From assembly GCA_963746175.1 (NCBI GenBank), contig CAVVAH010000001.1, positions 372,001-436,000 on the forward strand: a stretch of 64,000 nucleotides of DNA. The letters run 5' to 3'. The translations under genes and the position numbers were made by a program. Shown in pieces: positions 24,996 to 34,308 of this stretch (the stretch's first letter is position 1; each line of letters starts with the position of its first letter). This DNA is from CAVVAH01 sp963746175. Its GTDB lineage: Bacteria; Actinomycetota; Actinomycetes; JACCUZ01. The notes beneath the pieces were generated by a model. The model saw only the letters and a program-made list of their open reading frames with translations. It was not told where the DNA came from and did no database searches.

Positions 24996-25466
24996 ATGGA
25001 CCGCGCGCCGCGACGTCTCGTTCTCGTCCGCCATGCCAAGGCCGAGAGCGGCGAGGAGGGTGCCGACCACGACCGGCGGCTCACCTCCCGCGGCGAGCGT
25101 GACGCCGAGGCCACGGCGAGCTGGCTGGGCGAGCAGCTGCCGTCCGTCGACCACGTGTGGGTGTCGTCCGCACGCCGGGCCCAGCAGACCTGGGCAGCGC
25201 TGCAGCGGGCGCTGCCGGCACCCGGGGAGGTGGTGGTCGACCGTGCGCTGTACCTGGCCGGTGGCCGTGAAGTGCTGGAGCACCTGGCCGCCGAGGAGCG
25301 CGGCGTCAGCCTGCTCGTCGGGCACAACCCGACGATGGAGCAGGTCGTGATGGCGCTCACGGGCGACCTGCACGGGCTCAAGCCGGGCGCCGCGGCCGTC
25401 GTCGAGTTCGAGCCCGGGCTGGCCTGGCGCGGCCGGCTCGTGGAGCTGTTCACCCCGCCGCGCTGA
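24996..25466 (+). CDS. SixA-type phosphohistidine phosphatase
   Basis: The 156-residue histidine-phosphatase-fold protein opens with L-V-L-V-R-H-A-K-A-E, the phosphate-accepting His motif with the Lys typical of the SixA branch. It has S-S-A-R-R-A-Q-Q-T and, near the end, L-V-G-H-N-P-T-M-E, the second His. SixA removes phosphate from phosphohistidine, for example on phosphotransfer proteins. The ATG at 24996 follows CAGGAT at 6 bases, a weaker version of the leaderless box. It is divergent from cyanophycinase. Confidence 0.9.
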   Translation: MDRAPRRLVLVRHAKAESGEEGADHDRRLTSRGERDAEATASWLGEQLPSVDHVWVSSARRAQQTWAALQRALPAPGEVVVDRALYLAGGREVLEHLAAEERGVSLLVGHNPTMEQVVMALTGDLHGLKPGAAAVVEFEPGLAWRGRLVELFTPPR

Positions 25467-25610
25467 GAGTCGGGGAAGTCGACAGCAACAGCGCTGTGGA
25501 GGAGGCTGTGGCCCCTCGCACGAGTCGGGGTCGGAGCACCGCCAAGCGGCACCGGTCCGCCTCATCGCTGATCTGACCTGCCGAGACGGCGGGAGCAGCT
25601 GGCACCCGAG

Positions 25611-26840
25611 CTAGGTGGGTGGCGCGTCCACCTGGAGGCCTTCGGCAGCGTCGGCGTCCTCGATCTCGTCGCGCGAGATGCCCAGCAGGAAGAGGATCGC
25701 GTCGAGGTACGGGACATTGAGGGCGGCGTCCGCGGCGACCCGGACGACCGGCTTGGCGTTGTAGGCGATCCCGAGACCGGCCCGGGCGAGCATGTCGAGG
25801 TCGTTGGCGCCGTCGCCGACGGCGACCGTCTGCGAGACGGGGATGCCGGCCTGGGCGGCGAACCGCTCCAGGGCCGCAGCCTTGCCGGCCCGGTCCACGA
25901 CGTCGCCGAGCACCTCACCGGTGAGGCGCCCGTCGACGATCTCGAGCGTGTTGGCCGCCGAGTAGTCGATGCCGAGATCGGCGACCAAGGTGTCAGTCAC
26001 CTGGGTGAAGCCGCCGCTGACGATCGCCAGCCGGTAGTCGAGGCGCTTGAGGGTGCGGACGAAGGTCCGGGCGCCGGGGGCGAGCTGCAGGTCCCGTCGG
26101 ACGTCGACGAGCACCCCCTCGTCGAGGCCGGCCAGCAGCCGCACCCGGGCCCGGAGGGACTCGGCGAAGTCGAGGTCGCCGCGCATCGCCGCCTCGGTGA
26201 CCTCGCGCACCTGGGTCTCGCAGCCGGCACGCGCGGCGAGCATCTCGATGACCTCGCCCTGGACGAGGGTCGAGTCGACGTCCATCACCACCAGCCGCTT
26301 GGCGCGGCGGTGCAGACCTGAACGCTCCACCGCGACGTCGACGCCGAGGGCCGCCGCGGTCAGCGCGAGCCGGCGGCGCAGCACCATCGGGTCGACGCCG
26401 GAGACCTCGAGCTCGACACCGGTCACCGGGTAGTGCGCGATCCGGACGATCCGGTCGATGTTGCCGCCGTAGTCGGCGACGCAGCCGGCGATGCCGCCCA
26501 GGGCCGCCGGCCGGAGCGGGTGGCCGAGCACGGTGACGTGGCTGCGGCCGCGGCGGTGCGGCCCCTCGTCCAGCGAGCCGGCCGTGACCTCGACGTCCAG
26601 CCCGAGCGGCGCGAGGGCCAGCTCCAGCGCCGTCTGGACCCTGCCCTCGGCGGACGTGGCCGCCCGCAGCAGGACGCCGAGCACCAGCCGGCCGCGGATG
26701 ACCACCTGCTCCACGTCGACGACCGTCGCGTCGACCCCCGCAAGGGCGTCGAAGAGGCTCGAGGTGATGCCCGGGCGGTCCCGGCCGCTCACGGTGACCA
26801 GCAGGCCGCTGCCGCGGGCCGGGTCGTTCGACTCGTCCAT
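25611..26840 (-). CDS. serB: Phosphoserine phosphatase SerB
   Basis: The 409-residue protein catalyses the last step of serine synthesis. The N-terminal 180 residues form ACT-type regulatory domains (L-V-T-V-S-G-R-D-R-P-G-I). The HAD domain starts at M-D-V-D-S-T-L, with the nucleophilic Asp near residue 186, then S-G-G-F-T (motif II) and V-G-D-G-A-N-D-L-D-M (motif IV). The ATG shares one base with the glgC stop (TGATG), an unexpected coupling of glycogen and serine genes. Confidence 0.95.
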   Translation of the reverse strand: MDESNDPARGSGLLVTVSGRDRPGITSSLFDALAGVDATVVDVEQVVIRGRLVLGVLLRAATSAEGRVQTALELALAPLGLDVEVTAGSLDEGPHRRGRSHVTVLGHPLRPAALGGIAGCVADYGGNIDRIVRIAHYPVTGVELEVSGVDPMVLRRRLALTAAALGVDVAVERSGLHRRAKRLVVMDVDSTLVQGEVIEMLAARAGCETQVREVTEAAMRGDLDFAESLRARVRLLAGLDEGVLVDVRRDLQLAPGARTFVRTLKRLDYRLAIVSGGFTQVTDTLVADLGIDYSAANTLEIVDGRLTGEVLGDVVDRAGKAAALERFAAQAGIPVSQTVAVGDGANDLDMLARAGLGIAYNAKPVVRVAADAALNVPYLDAILFLLGISRDEIEDADAAEGLQVDAPPT

Positions 26841-28076
26841 CAGAGCGAGACGCGCTGGCCCTTGCCGACCACCGTGATGCCGCCATCCGAGACGACGAAC
26901 CCGCGTGCCCTGTCCTCGTCGTGGTCGACCCCGACCTGGGCGTGCTCGGGCACCACGACGTTCTTGTCGATGATGGCGTTGCGCACGACCGCGTGCCGGC
27001 CGACCTTGACGTTCTCCATCAGCACGCTGCCGGTGACCTCGGCCCAGGAGTTGACGATCGTCCACGGCGACAGCACCGAGCCCTCGACCCGCGCACCGGA
27101 CACCACGGCACCGCTGGACACGAACGAGTTGATGGCCAGTGCCGGTGCGGCCCTCGTCGTTGTGCACGAACTTCGCCGGCGGCAGCGGGTCGTGCGAGGT
27201 GTAGATCGGCCACTCCTTGTTGTAGAGGTTGAAGACCGGGTGCACGGCGATGAGGTCGGTGTGAGCGTCGTAGAACGCGTCGAGCGTCCCCACGTCGCGC
27301 CAGTAGTCCTTGTCGCGCTCGGTCGAGCCGGGGACGTCGTTGTCCCGGAAGTCGTAGACCTGCGCCTGCCCCTGCTCGACGAGCATCGGGATGATGTTGC
27401 CGCCCATGTCGTGCTTGCTCGCCGGGTCCAGGGCGTCCTTCCGGAGCGCCTCGAGCAGCACGTCGGTGCGGAAGACGTAGTTGCCCATGGAGGCGTAGAC
27501 CGACTCCGGGTCGTCGGCCAGGGCGACCGCGTCCGTGGGCTTCTCACGGAAGGCGGCGATGAGGTGCCGGTCGTTGGCGGTCTCGATGACGCCGAACTGG
27601 TCGGCCAGCGAGATCGGCTGGCGGATGGCCGCCACGGTGACCCCGGCGTCGTTCTCGATGTGCTGGGCCACCATCTGGCTGGGGTCCATGCGGTAGATGT
27701 GGTCGGCGCCGAAGACGATGACGTGCTCGGGCTGCTCGTCGCCGATGAGGTTCAGGCTCTGGTAGATGGCGTCGGCCGAGCCCGCGAACCACCGCGGCCC
27801 GAGCCGCTGCTGCGCCGGGACCGGGGCGACGTAGTTGCCGAGCATCGTGGAGAGCCGCCAGGTGCTCGAGACGTGCCGGTCGAGGCTGTGGCTCTTGTAC
27901 TGCGTCAGCACCACGATCTTGCGGTAACCGCCGTTGACGAGGTTGGAGAGCACGAAGTCGATGAGCCGGTAGATCCCGCCGAACGGCACGGCCGGCTTGG
28001 CGCGGTCGGCGGTCAGCGGCATGAGGCGCTTGCCCTCGCCCCCGGCCAGGACGATCGACAGGACCCGTTGCGGCAT
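26840..28076 (-). pseudogene. glgC: Glucose-1-phosphate adenylyltransferase, frameshifted
   Basis: GlgC makes ADP-glucose for glycogen synthesis. The N-terminal 310 residues contain L-A-G-G-E-G-K-R-L (nucleotide site), A-D-H-I-Y-R-M-D and the later F-R-E-K-P sugar-phosphate motif. The left-handed beta-helix end (N-S-F-V-S-S-G-A-V; V-V-P-E-H-A) is in another frame. The change lies at about 27140-27160 and one extra base explains it. Both parts look fully conserved, so a sequence error is more likely than a dead gene. The ATG at 28076 follows a TAGCGT box by 7 bases. It is divergent from glgA. Confidence 0.9.
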
Positions 28077-28083
28077 GGTGCGC

Positions 28084-28089
28084 ACGCTA
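28084..28089 (-). promoter_or_regulatory. Leaderless -10 box of glgC
   Basis: TAGCGT on the minus strand is 7 bases before the ATG at 28076; an in-frame GTG nearer the box is therefore not used. Confidence 0.5.
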
Positions 28090-28113
28090 CCCCTGTGGTG
28101 CCACCATCACGCC

Positions 28114-29295
28114 ATGCGAGTCGACCTGCTCACGCGCGAGTACCCGCCCGAGGTCTACGGGGGTGCCGGCGTCCACGTCGAGTACCTCGCCCGGGAGCTG
28201 AGACGGCTGGTCGAGGTCCGGGTGCAGTGCATGGGAGCACCACGGGACGAGGAGGGCGTCACGGCGTACGGCGTGCCGGAGGGCCTGGTCGACGCCAACG
28301 CGGCGCTGCGGACCCTGGGCACCGACCTGACGATGGTGGCCGGATGCGACGGTGCGGACCTCGTGCACTCCCACACCTGGTACGCCAACACCGCCGGTCA
28401 CCTGGCCAAGCTGCTCTACGGCGTGCCGCACGTCATGAGTGCGCACAGCCTGGAGCCGCTGCGTCCGTGGAAGGCCGAGCAGCTCGGCGGCGGGTACGCG
28501 CTGTCGTCCTGGGCCGAGCAGACGGCGATCGAGGCGGCCGATGCGGTCATCGCGGTGTCGGGCGGGATGCGCGACGACGTGCTCCGCTGCTACCCGGCCG
28601 TCGACCCGGGCCGGGTGCACGTGGTGCACAACGGCATCGACACCGAGGAGTACCAGCCCGACACGGGTACGACGGTGCTGGAGCGTCACGGCATCGATCC
28701 GGACCGGCCGTCGGTCGTCTTCGTCGGGCGGATCACCCGGCAGAAGGGGCTGCCGCACCTGCTGCGGGCGGCGCTGTCGCTCGATCCCTCGGTGCAGCTC
28801 GTGATCTGTGCCGGATCACCGGACACCGACGAGATCCTGGCCGAGGTCACGGTGCTCGTCGAGGAGCTCCGGCGGGACCGGGACGGTGTCGTGTGGATCC
28901 AGCAGATGCTCCCGAAGCCGGACGTCATCCAGGTCCTCACCCACGCCACCGTGTTCGCCTGCCCGTCGGTCTACGAGCCGATGGGCATCGTCAACCTCGA
29001 GGCGATGGCCTGCGAGGTGCCGGTGGTGGCGACCGCGACGGGCGGCATCCCGGAGGTCGTTGCCGACGGCGAGACCGGGCTGCTGGTGCCGATCGAGCAG
29101 CAGAACGACGGCAGCGGCACGCCGCTGGACACCTCGCGCTTCGAGGCGGACCTCGCGGCGGCGCTGACGCAGGTGCTGGCCGACCCGGCCGGCGCCCGCG
29201 AGATGGGGGTGGCCGGGCGGCGCCGCGCGGTCGAGGCGTTCTCCTGGGCGACCATCGCCACCCGGACCCTGGACCTCTACCGCGGACTGCTCTGA
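28114..29295 (+). CDS. glgA: Glycogen synthase, actinobacterial GT4 type
   Basis: This 393-residue retaining glycosyltransferase adds glucose to glycogen or makes maltose-1-phosphate, as reported for the actinobacterial GlgA/GlgM branch. It begins R-V-D-L-L-T-R-E-Y-P-P-E-V-Y-G-G-A-G-V-H. Later come V-H-N-G-I-D, F-V-G-R-I-T-R-Q-K-G and the donor-site E-P-M-G-I-V-N-L-E-A-M-A. It is soluble. It is divergent from glgC with only 37 bases between starts, so the pair probably shares control. Confidence 0.93.
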   Translation: MRVDLLTREYPPEVYGGAGVHVEYLARELRRLVEVRVQCMGAPRDEEGVTAYGVPEGLVDANAALRTLGTDLTMVAGCDGADLVHSHTWYANTAGHLAKLLYGVPHVMSAHSLEPLRPWKAEQLGGGYALSSWAEQTAIEAADAVIAVSGGMRDDVLRCYPAVDPGRVHVVHNGIDTEEYQPDTGTTVLERHGIDPDRPSVVFVGRITRQKGLPHLLRAALSLDPSVQLVICAGSPDTDEILAEVTVLVEELRRDRDGVVWIQQMLPKPDVIQVLTHATVFACPSVYEPMGIVNLEAMACEVPVVATATGGIPEVVADGETGLLVPIEQQNDGSGTPLDTSRFEADLAAALTQVLADPAGAREMGVAGRRRAVEAFSWATIATRTLDLYRGLL

Positions 29296-29311
29296 GCTCC
29301 CGCCCGAGACC

Positions 29312-30037
29312 TCAGGCCGGCTGCGGGCTGCACGCAGCCTCGACGGCGCGCCTGGCCGCCCTGTCGAGGTCCCGCAGCGCCTGCGTCCGGGCCCCCATCT
29401 CGACAGCGGTGACCGCGGCGCCGTCGCCGGCCCGGGCCAGCTCGACGATCCTCGCGATGCGCAAGGCCTGATGGAGGACGTGCTGCGCCTGCAGGTCGGC
29501 CGACGTCGGCAGCTCCGGACGCACCGCACGCGACCGCGCGGAGAGGACCTCGGCGGCGGCCGGCTCCCAGCGGGTGAGCTCCAGTCGCACCAGCAGCGCG
29601 GTGGCCTCGCGCATGACCCGGTCCAGGTCGCGCGCGGCATCGGCCAGCGGGAGCACCGACCGCCCGGCGTCCCCGACCGGGTGGACGGACCAGGTGCCAC
29701 GCGACTCCGCCAGGAGCCCGAGGCGGGCGACTCCCGTGGTGAGCACCGCCTCGCCGCGTCCGATGGCGCGCTCGTTGAACGCCGGCGGACCGGGCAGCCC
29801 GGCGGCGTCACCCGGGACGGGGAGCACCAGCCGCAGGCCGGTGGTACCGAGCGCGCGGAGCCGGCCGAGGGCGTACGGCAGGTTCACCGCATCCGGCTCG
29901 CCGGGGAGGCCGACGACGCGGTGGGCCGCGTCGTGGCTGCCGCAGACCTGGTCCGCGGCGTCGTCCGGGCTGACCGCGCCGGCCAGCGCCGCGGTGCCCC
30001 AGGCCGCGAGCCGGCCTGCGCTGGAGAGCTCTCGCAC
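29312..30037 (-). CDS. Hypothetical actinobacterial protein, 241 aa
   Basis: I do not recognise a named domain. The protein is Ala/Leu/Arg-rich and mostly helical, with a G-L-R-L-V-L-P-V-P-G-D stretch in the middle and a helical end. There is no signal peptide or membrane segment. TACCCT lies 7 bases before the GTG at 30037. It is divergent from the ABC ATPase gene, with the two -10 boxes 17 bases apart. Proteins of this form occur next to similar ABC ATPases in actinobacteria, but no role can be given. Confidence 0.6.
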   Translation of the reverse strand: MRELSSAGRLAAWGTAALAGAVSPDDAADQVCGSHDAAHRVVGLPGEPDAVNLPYALGRLRALGTTGLRLVLPVPGDAAGLPGPPAFNERAIGRGEAVLTTGVARLGLLAESRGTWSVHPVGDAGRSVLPLADAARDLDRVMREATALLVRLELTRWEPAAAEVLSARSRAVRPELPTSADLQAQHVLHQALRIARIVELARAGDGAAVTAVEMGARTQALRDLDRAARRAVEAACSPQPA

Positions 30038-30044
30038 GTCGGTC

Positions 30045-30050
30045 AGGGTA
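30045..30050 (-). promoter_or_regulatory. Leaderless -10 box of the 241-aa gene
   Basis: TACCCT on the minus strand lies 7 bases before the GTG at 30037. Confidence 0.5.
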
Positions 30051-30067
30051 GGTCGGGCCCTCCCTCA

Positions 30068-30073
30068 TAGGGT
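30068..30073 (+). promoter_or_regulatory. Leaderless -10 box of the ABC ATPase gene
   Basis: TAGGGT lies 7 bases before the ATG at 30081. Confidence 0.55.
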
Positions 30074-30080
30074 GGACGGC

Positions 30081-30863
30081 ATGTCCGACGTGCTGCACTT
30101 CTCGCAGGTGAGCGTGCTGCGCGACGGTGCCACGCTGATCGACCGGCTGGACTGGGACGTCGCCGAGGGTGAGCGCTGGGTGGTGCTCGGGCCGAACGGC
30201 GCCGGCAAGACGACGCTGCTCCAGCTGGCGTCGGCCCACCTGCACCCGAGCCGGGGGAGCGCCGTCGTCCTGGGCGAGACCCTCGGCGCGGTCGACGTGT
30301 TCGAGCTGCGGCCGCGGATCGGCCTCTCGTCCGCCGCGCTGGCCGAGCGCCTGCCCGGCCGCGAGAAGGTCCGCGACGTCGTGCTCACCGCCTCGTACGC
30401 CATGGTCGGTCGCTGGCGCGAGGTCTACGAGGACATGGACGCCGGTCGCGCCGACGAGCTGCTCGCCGCCCTCGGCGTCGCCCACCTCGCCGACCGGCGC
30501 TACGGGACCCTGTCGGAGGGTGAGCGGAAGCGGGTCCAGATCGCCCGCGCCCTGATGACCGACCCCGAGCTGATGCTCCTCGACGAGCCCGCCGCCGGAC
30601 TCGACCTCGGTGGCCGTGAGGACCTGGTGCGCCGACTCGGGCTCATCGCCCAGGACGAGGACGCGCCCGCCCTGGTGCTCGTGACCCACCACGTCGAGGA
30701 GATCCCGGTCGGGTTCACCCACGCGCTGCTGCTCAGGAACGGTCGGGTCGTCAGTGCCGGCCCGATCGCCGAGGCCCTCACCCCGGTGACGCTCGCCGAG
30801 TGCTTCGGGGTCGCCCTCGAGCTCAGCCGCACCGGCGACCGCTGGACCGCCCGCGCCGTATGA
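30081..30863 (+). CDS. ABC transporter ATP-binding protein
   Basis: This is a 260-residue ATPase with Walker A G-P-N-G-A-G-K-T-T, signature L-S-E-G-E-R-K-R-V, Walker B L-M-L-L-D-E-P-A-A-G-L-D and the switch His in V-T-H-H-V-E-E. It resembles the molybdate-operon ModF/YlmA type of stand-alone ATPase. No permease gene is adjacent, so its partner or a non-transport role is undefined. Confidence 0.92.
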   Translation: MSDVLHFSQVSVLRDGATLIDRLDWDVAEGERWVVLGPNGAGKTTLLQLASAHLHPSRGSAVVLGETLGAVDVFELRPRIGLSSAALAERLPGREKVRDVVLTASYAMVGRWREVYEDMDAGRADELLAALGVAHLADRRYGTLSEGERKRVQIARALMTDPELMLLDEPAAGLDLGGREDLVRRLGLIAQDEDAPALVLVTHHVEEIPVGFTHALLLRNGRVVSAGPIAEALTPVTLAECFGVALELSRTGDRWTARAV

Positions 30864-30969
30864 CGCCCCCGGTGCGGTCCATCTCTGACCTCAGGACGAG
30901 GGACGACGGCGGGCGGAACCAGGGGGGTGCCCCTGTGCGTTGATCAGGTCGGCACAGCGGCGATCTCCC

Positions 30970-30975
30970 TAGGAT
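30970..30975 (+). promoter_or_regulatory. Leaderless -10 box of the nfeD-SPFH operon
   Basis: TAGGAT lies 6 bases before the GTG at 30982. Confidence 0.5.
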
Positions 30976-30981
30976 GGCGGC

Positions 30982-31434
30982 GTGGACGATTTCGGCAGCT
31001 ACGACTGGGTCGCCTGGATCGGCCTTGCCGTGGTCCTGGGCATCATCGAGGTGACCTCGCTCGACCTGGTGTTCGCGATGCTCGCAGTGGGCGCGCTCGC
31101 CGGTGGCGCCGGCGGGCTGGTCACCGACAGCGTCCTGCTGCAGGTCGCGGTCGCGCTGGTGGTGTCCGTCGCGATGCTGTTCGTCGTCCGGCCGATCGCG
31201 CTGCGGCACCTGCGCACGCCGTTCGCGATCCGCACCGGCACCGATGCCCTGGTCGGCGAGCGCGGGGTCGTGCTCGAGCTGGTCGACGGTGAGGGCGGCG
31301 GCCGGGTCAAGCTCAAGGGTGAGGTCTGGTCGGCCCGCTCGTTCGACCCCGGCCGCTCGATCGAGGCCGGTCATCACGTCGAGGTCGTCGAGATCGACGG
31401 CGCCACCGCAGTGGTCTACGAATCGGAGATCTGA
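30982..31434 (+). CDS. NfeD family membrane protein
   Basis: The 150-residue protein has an N-terminal helix (V-L-G-I-I-E), two more hydrophobic helices and a C-terminal OB-fold domain. That domain has G-T-D-A-L-V-G-E-R-G, V-K-L-K-G-E-V-W-S-A-R-S and a final V-E-I-D-G-A-T-A-V-V-Y. This is the short NfeD form that pairs with SPFH proteins in membrane microdomains. It overlaps the SPFH gene by one base (TGATG). Confidence 0.92.
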   Translation: MDDFGSYDWVAWIGLAVVLGIIEVTSLDLVFAMLAVGALAGGAGGLVTDSVLLQVAVALVVSVAMLFVVRPIALRHLRTPFAIRTGTDALVGERGVVLELVDGEGGGRVKLKGEVWSARSFDPGRSIEAGHHVEVVEIDGATAVVYESEI

Positions 31435-32357
31435 TGGACTCGGTCATCGTCCTCGCCGTCGTCGCGGCGCTGGTGCTGCTGGTCCTGGTCACGTTGGCCA
31501 AGACCGTGCGCATCGTGCCGCAGGCACGGGCCGGCGTCGTCGAGCGACTGGGCCGCTACTCACGCACCCTGACGCCCGGCCTGACCATCCTGGTCCCGTT
31601 CATCGACAGGCTGCGGCCGTTGATCGACCTCCGCGAGCAGGTGGTGTCGTTCCCGCCCCAGCCGGTGATCACAGCGGACAACCTCGTCGTCGGCATCGAC
31701 ACGGTCATCTACTTCCAGGTGACCGACGCCAAGGCGGCCACCTACGAGATCGCCAACTACATCCAGGGTGTCGAGCAGCTCACGGTCACCACCCTGCGCA
31801 ACGTGGTCGGCAACCTCAACCTGGAGGAGACCCTCACCTCGCGCGACCACATCAACGCTGCTCTGCGCGGGGTGCTCGACGAGGCGACCGGCAAGTGGGG
31901 CATCCGCGTCAACCGGGTCGAGATCAAGGCGATCGACCCGCCCTCGTCGATCCAGGACTCGATGGAGAAGCAGATGCGCGCCGACCGCGAGAAGCGGGCG
32001 ACGATCCTCACCGCCGAGGGCTTCAAGCAGTCCCAGATCCTCACCGCCGAGGGCGAGCGGCAGTCGGCGATCCTCAAGGCCGAGGGCGACGCCCAGGCCG
32101 CGGTGCTGCGGGCCGACGGCGAGGCGCAGGCGATCCAACGGGTGTTCGACGCGATCCACGCCGGCGACCCCGACCAGAAGCTGCTGGCCTACCAGTACCT
32201 CCAGATGCTTCCGAAGATCGCGCAGGGCGACGCCAACAAGCTGTGGATCGTGCCGAGCGAGCTGGGCGAGGCGCTCAAGGGCATCGGCGGCATGCTCGGC
32301 AGCGGCATCAACGACGGACCGACAGCACCGACGGCACCCACGGCGCCGACGGTCTGA
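31434..32357 (+). CDS. SPFH/band 7 (stomatin-like) protein
   Basis: This is a 307-residue membrane-anchored protein: an N-terminal helix, then the SPFH domain (V-P-Q-A-R-A-G-V-V-E-R-L-G-R-Y; Q-P-V-I-T-A-D-N). A coiled-coil follows with repeated A-E-G and Q-S-Q-I-L / Q-S-A-I-L motifs. The tail ends in a Thr-Ala-Pro repeat. It oligomerises at the membrane and with NfeD forms a scaffold that protects membrane proteins or controls proteolysis. Confidence 0.93.
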   Translation: MDSVIVLAVVAALVLLVLVTLAKTVRIVPQARAGVVERLGRYSRTLTPGLTILVPFIDRLRPLIDLREQVVSFPPQPVITADNLVVGIDTVIYFQVTDAKAATYEIANYIQGVEQLTVTTLRNVVGNLNLEETLTSRDHINAALRGVLDEATGKWGIRVNRVEIKAIDPPSSIQDSMEKQMRADREKRATILTAEGFKQSQILTAEGERQSAILKAEGDAQAAVLRADGEAQAIQRVFDAIHAGDPDQKLLAYQYLQMLPKIAQGDANKLWIVPSELGEALKGIGGMLGSGINDGPTAPTAPTAPTV

Positions 32358-32375
32358 CCGCCTGACCGGCCTGAG

Positions 32376-33449
32376 TCAGCTGTCGCGGGCGGCGTACTGG
32401 CCGGCCAGCTTGAGCACCAGCGCGACGTACCAGTCGGCGTGGTTGTAGTGCCACACGGCGCGGGCCGTCGCCTCGTCGCCACGACCGGCGCCGTTGGCGC
32501 ACAGGTAGCGGGCTGCGGTGAAGACGGCGTCCGCCGGGTTCTGGATGTCGGCGACGCCGTCGCCGTCGCCGTCCACGCCGTAGGACGCGAACGTCGCCGG
32601 CATGAACTGCATCGGCCCCTGCGCACCGGCGTACGACGACGAGGTGTTGGCGCCGTGCCCGGTCTCGACCTGGCCGACCGCGGCGAGCAGCGTCCACGAC
32701 ATGCCCGAGCAGGTGCGCGCCGCCCGGTGGTACAGCCGTAGGTACTCCAGCGGGACGACGTCGCTGGCCCGGGCCGAGGCGACCCGCTGCTGGCCCGCGG
32801 CGGCGACCGCCGCGTTCAGCGCGTCGACCTGGGCGGCAGCCTTCTCGGCGGCCTCCAGCCCGCGCGCCCGGGCGTCCAGGCGGGCCAGCTCGGCGGTCGC
32901 GGCGGCCAGCGCCTCGGACAGGTCGGCGAAGCGGCGCTCGACGTCGGCGGCCGTGGTCGTGGCTCGCTCGGCAGCGCGCTGCAGCGCGTCTGCCCGGTCC
33001 TGCAGTGCAGCCCCGGTGTCGGCGCTGGCGGTCGCCGCGCTGGTCCCGGCCCGCACCAGACGCTGCACGTACGATGCCCGCCGGAGCGCCTCGCCGGCCG
33101 AGCCGGCGCCCAGCACGCTGGCCACGAGAGCGGGGGTGCCGCCCGACATGTAGAGGGCGCGGACCCGGCTGTCGACAGCGCGTCGGTCCGCCCGGGCCAG
33201 CCGGGCGGCCTCGTCGGCTGCCTGGTGCGCGCTCATGCTGCGGCTGACACCGCCTGCGAGGTCCGCCAGCGACCGGTCGTACGCCCGCAGCGCCCGCTCG
33301 ACCCCCGGCCGCATCGCCTCGACGCGGGCGGCTGCCGCTTCGGCGCGGGCCCGCGCGTCGGCCGCCGAGTCGGCGCGCGCGGCGCCGGCCGGTAGCCCGG
33401 CGAGCAGCACGACGCCGGCCACCAGCACAGCCGTACGGCGGCGGGTCAC
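32376..33449 (-). CDS. Secreted lytic transglycosylase with coiled-coil region
   Basis: This is a 357-residue protein with a signal peptide ending near A-A-R-A-D-S, a long Ala/Arg-rich coiled coil (about residues 30-235), then an SLT/MltB-like domain. The catalytic Glu is expected in G-Q-V-E-T-G-H-G, followed by G-A-Q-G-P-M-Q-F-M-P-A-T-F, D-G-D-G-D-G (likely calcium site) and N-P-A-D-A-V-F. It should cut peptidoglycan glycan strands outside the cell. The GTG at 33449 gives the signal peptide; the frame upstream is open without support. It converges with the SPFH gene. Confidence 0.88.
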   Translation of the reverse strand: MTRRRTAVLVAGVVLLAGLPAGAARADSAADARARAEAAAARVEAMRPGVERALRAYDRSLADLAGGVSRSMSAHQAADEAARLARADRRAVDSRVRALYMSGGTPALVASVLGAGSAGEALRRASYVQRLVRAGTSAATASADTGAALQDRADALQRAAERATTTAADVERRFADLSEALAAATAELARLDARARGLEAAEKAAAQVDALNAAVAAAGQQRVASARASDVVPLEYLRLYHRAARTCSGMSWTLLAAVGQVETGHGANTSSSYAGAQGPMQFMPATFASYGVDGDGDGVADIQNPADAVFTAARYLCANGAGRGDEATARAVWHYNHADWYVALVLKLAGQYAARDS

Positions 33450-33521
33450 CCTCGTTGTGTCGGCCCCACCCGGCGATGTCTTGATGCGGGCCGTCGTCCC
33501 GGCCCTGGTCCGAGGCTCCCG

Positions 33522-33527
33522 TAAGGT
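33522..33527 (+). promoter_or_regulatory. Leaderless -10 box of the TSUP gene
   Basis: TAAGGT lies 6 bases before the GTG at 33534. Confidence 0.5.
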
Positions 33528-33533
33528 CGCCCG

Positions 33534-34289
33534 GTGACGCTCTGGGAGGCCGTCGCGGTCGCCCTGGCGGGCCTGGCCGCCGGGACCATCAACACCGTGG
33601 TCGGCTCGGGAACGCTCATCACCTTCCCGGTGCTGCTGGCGGTCGGCTACCCGCCCGTCCTGGCCAACGTGAGCAACACGGTCGGGCTCGTCCCCGGGTC
33701 GGCCAGCGGGGCCATCGGCTACCGCGCCGAGCTCGCCGGCCAGCGGACACGGCTGCTGCGCCTCGGCACCGCCTCGACCGCCGGCGCGGTCCTCGGCGCG
33801 GTCGCTCTGCTGACCGCGCCGGAGGACGCGTTCCGGGCGATCGTCCCCGTCCTGATCGCGCTGGCCTGCGTGCTGGTCGTCGTGCAACCCCGGCTGTCAC
33901 CGTGGCTGGCCGCACGCGGCCGGTCCGACCGGCAGCACGGCGGCTCCCTGCTCTACGCCGGTGTGCTGCTCACCGGGGTCTACGGCGGGTACTTCGGTGC
34001 GGCGCAGGGCGTCCTGCTCATCGCTGTGATGGGCCTGCTCCTCGACGAGGACCTGCAGCGGATCAACGCGGCCAAGAACGTCCTGGCGGGGCTCGTCAAC
34101 CTGGTGGCCGCCGTGGTGTTCATCGCGGTCACCGACGTGGCCTGGGAGGCCGCCGGACTGATCGCTGCCGGCTCGGTCGTCGGCGGCCAGCTCGGTGCCC
34201 GGCTCGGGAGGCGGATCCCCCCGGCAGTGCTGCGCGGCATCATCGTCCTCGTGGGCGTCGTCGCGATCGTCAAGATCCTGACGGACTGA
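33534..34289 (+). CDS. TSUP (TauE/SafE) family membrane exporter
   Basis: This is a 251-residue protein with about eight hydrophobic helices and the repeated TSUP motif: G-T-I-N-T-V-V-G-S-G in the first half, G-V-Y-G-G-Y-F-G-A-A-Q-G in the second. Members move sulfite, sulfoacetate or related organic anions across the membrane. No sulfur genes are adjacent, so the substrate is open. The start is leaderless. Confidence 0.9.
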   Translation: MTLWEAVAVALAGLAAGTINTVVGSGTLITFPVLLAVGYPPVLANVSNTVGLVPGSASGAIGYRAELAGQRTRLLRLGTASTAGAVLGAVALLTAPEDAFRAIVPVLIALACVLVVVQPRLSPWLAARGRSDRQHGGSLLYAGVLLTGVYGGYFGAAQGVLLIAVMGLLLDEDLQRINAAKNVLAGLVNLVAAVVFIAVTDVAWEAAGLIAAGSVVGGQLGARLGRRIPPAVLRGIIVLVGVVAIVKILTD

Positions 34290-34308
34290 CGGTCGGTGGG
34301 CTGACGAC

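Noticed and set aside
25467..25610. A short basic peptide frame between sixA and serB
   Set aside because: About 25 codons with no start signal or recognisable family; both neighbouring genes converge here and nothing else is seen.
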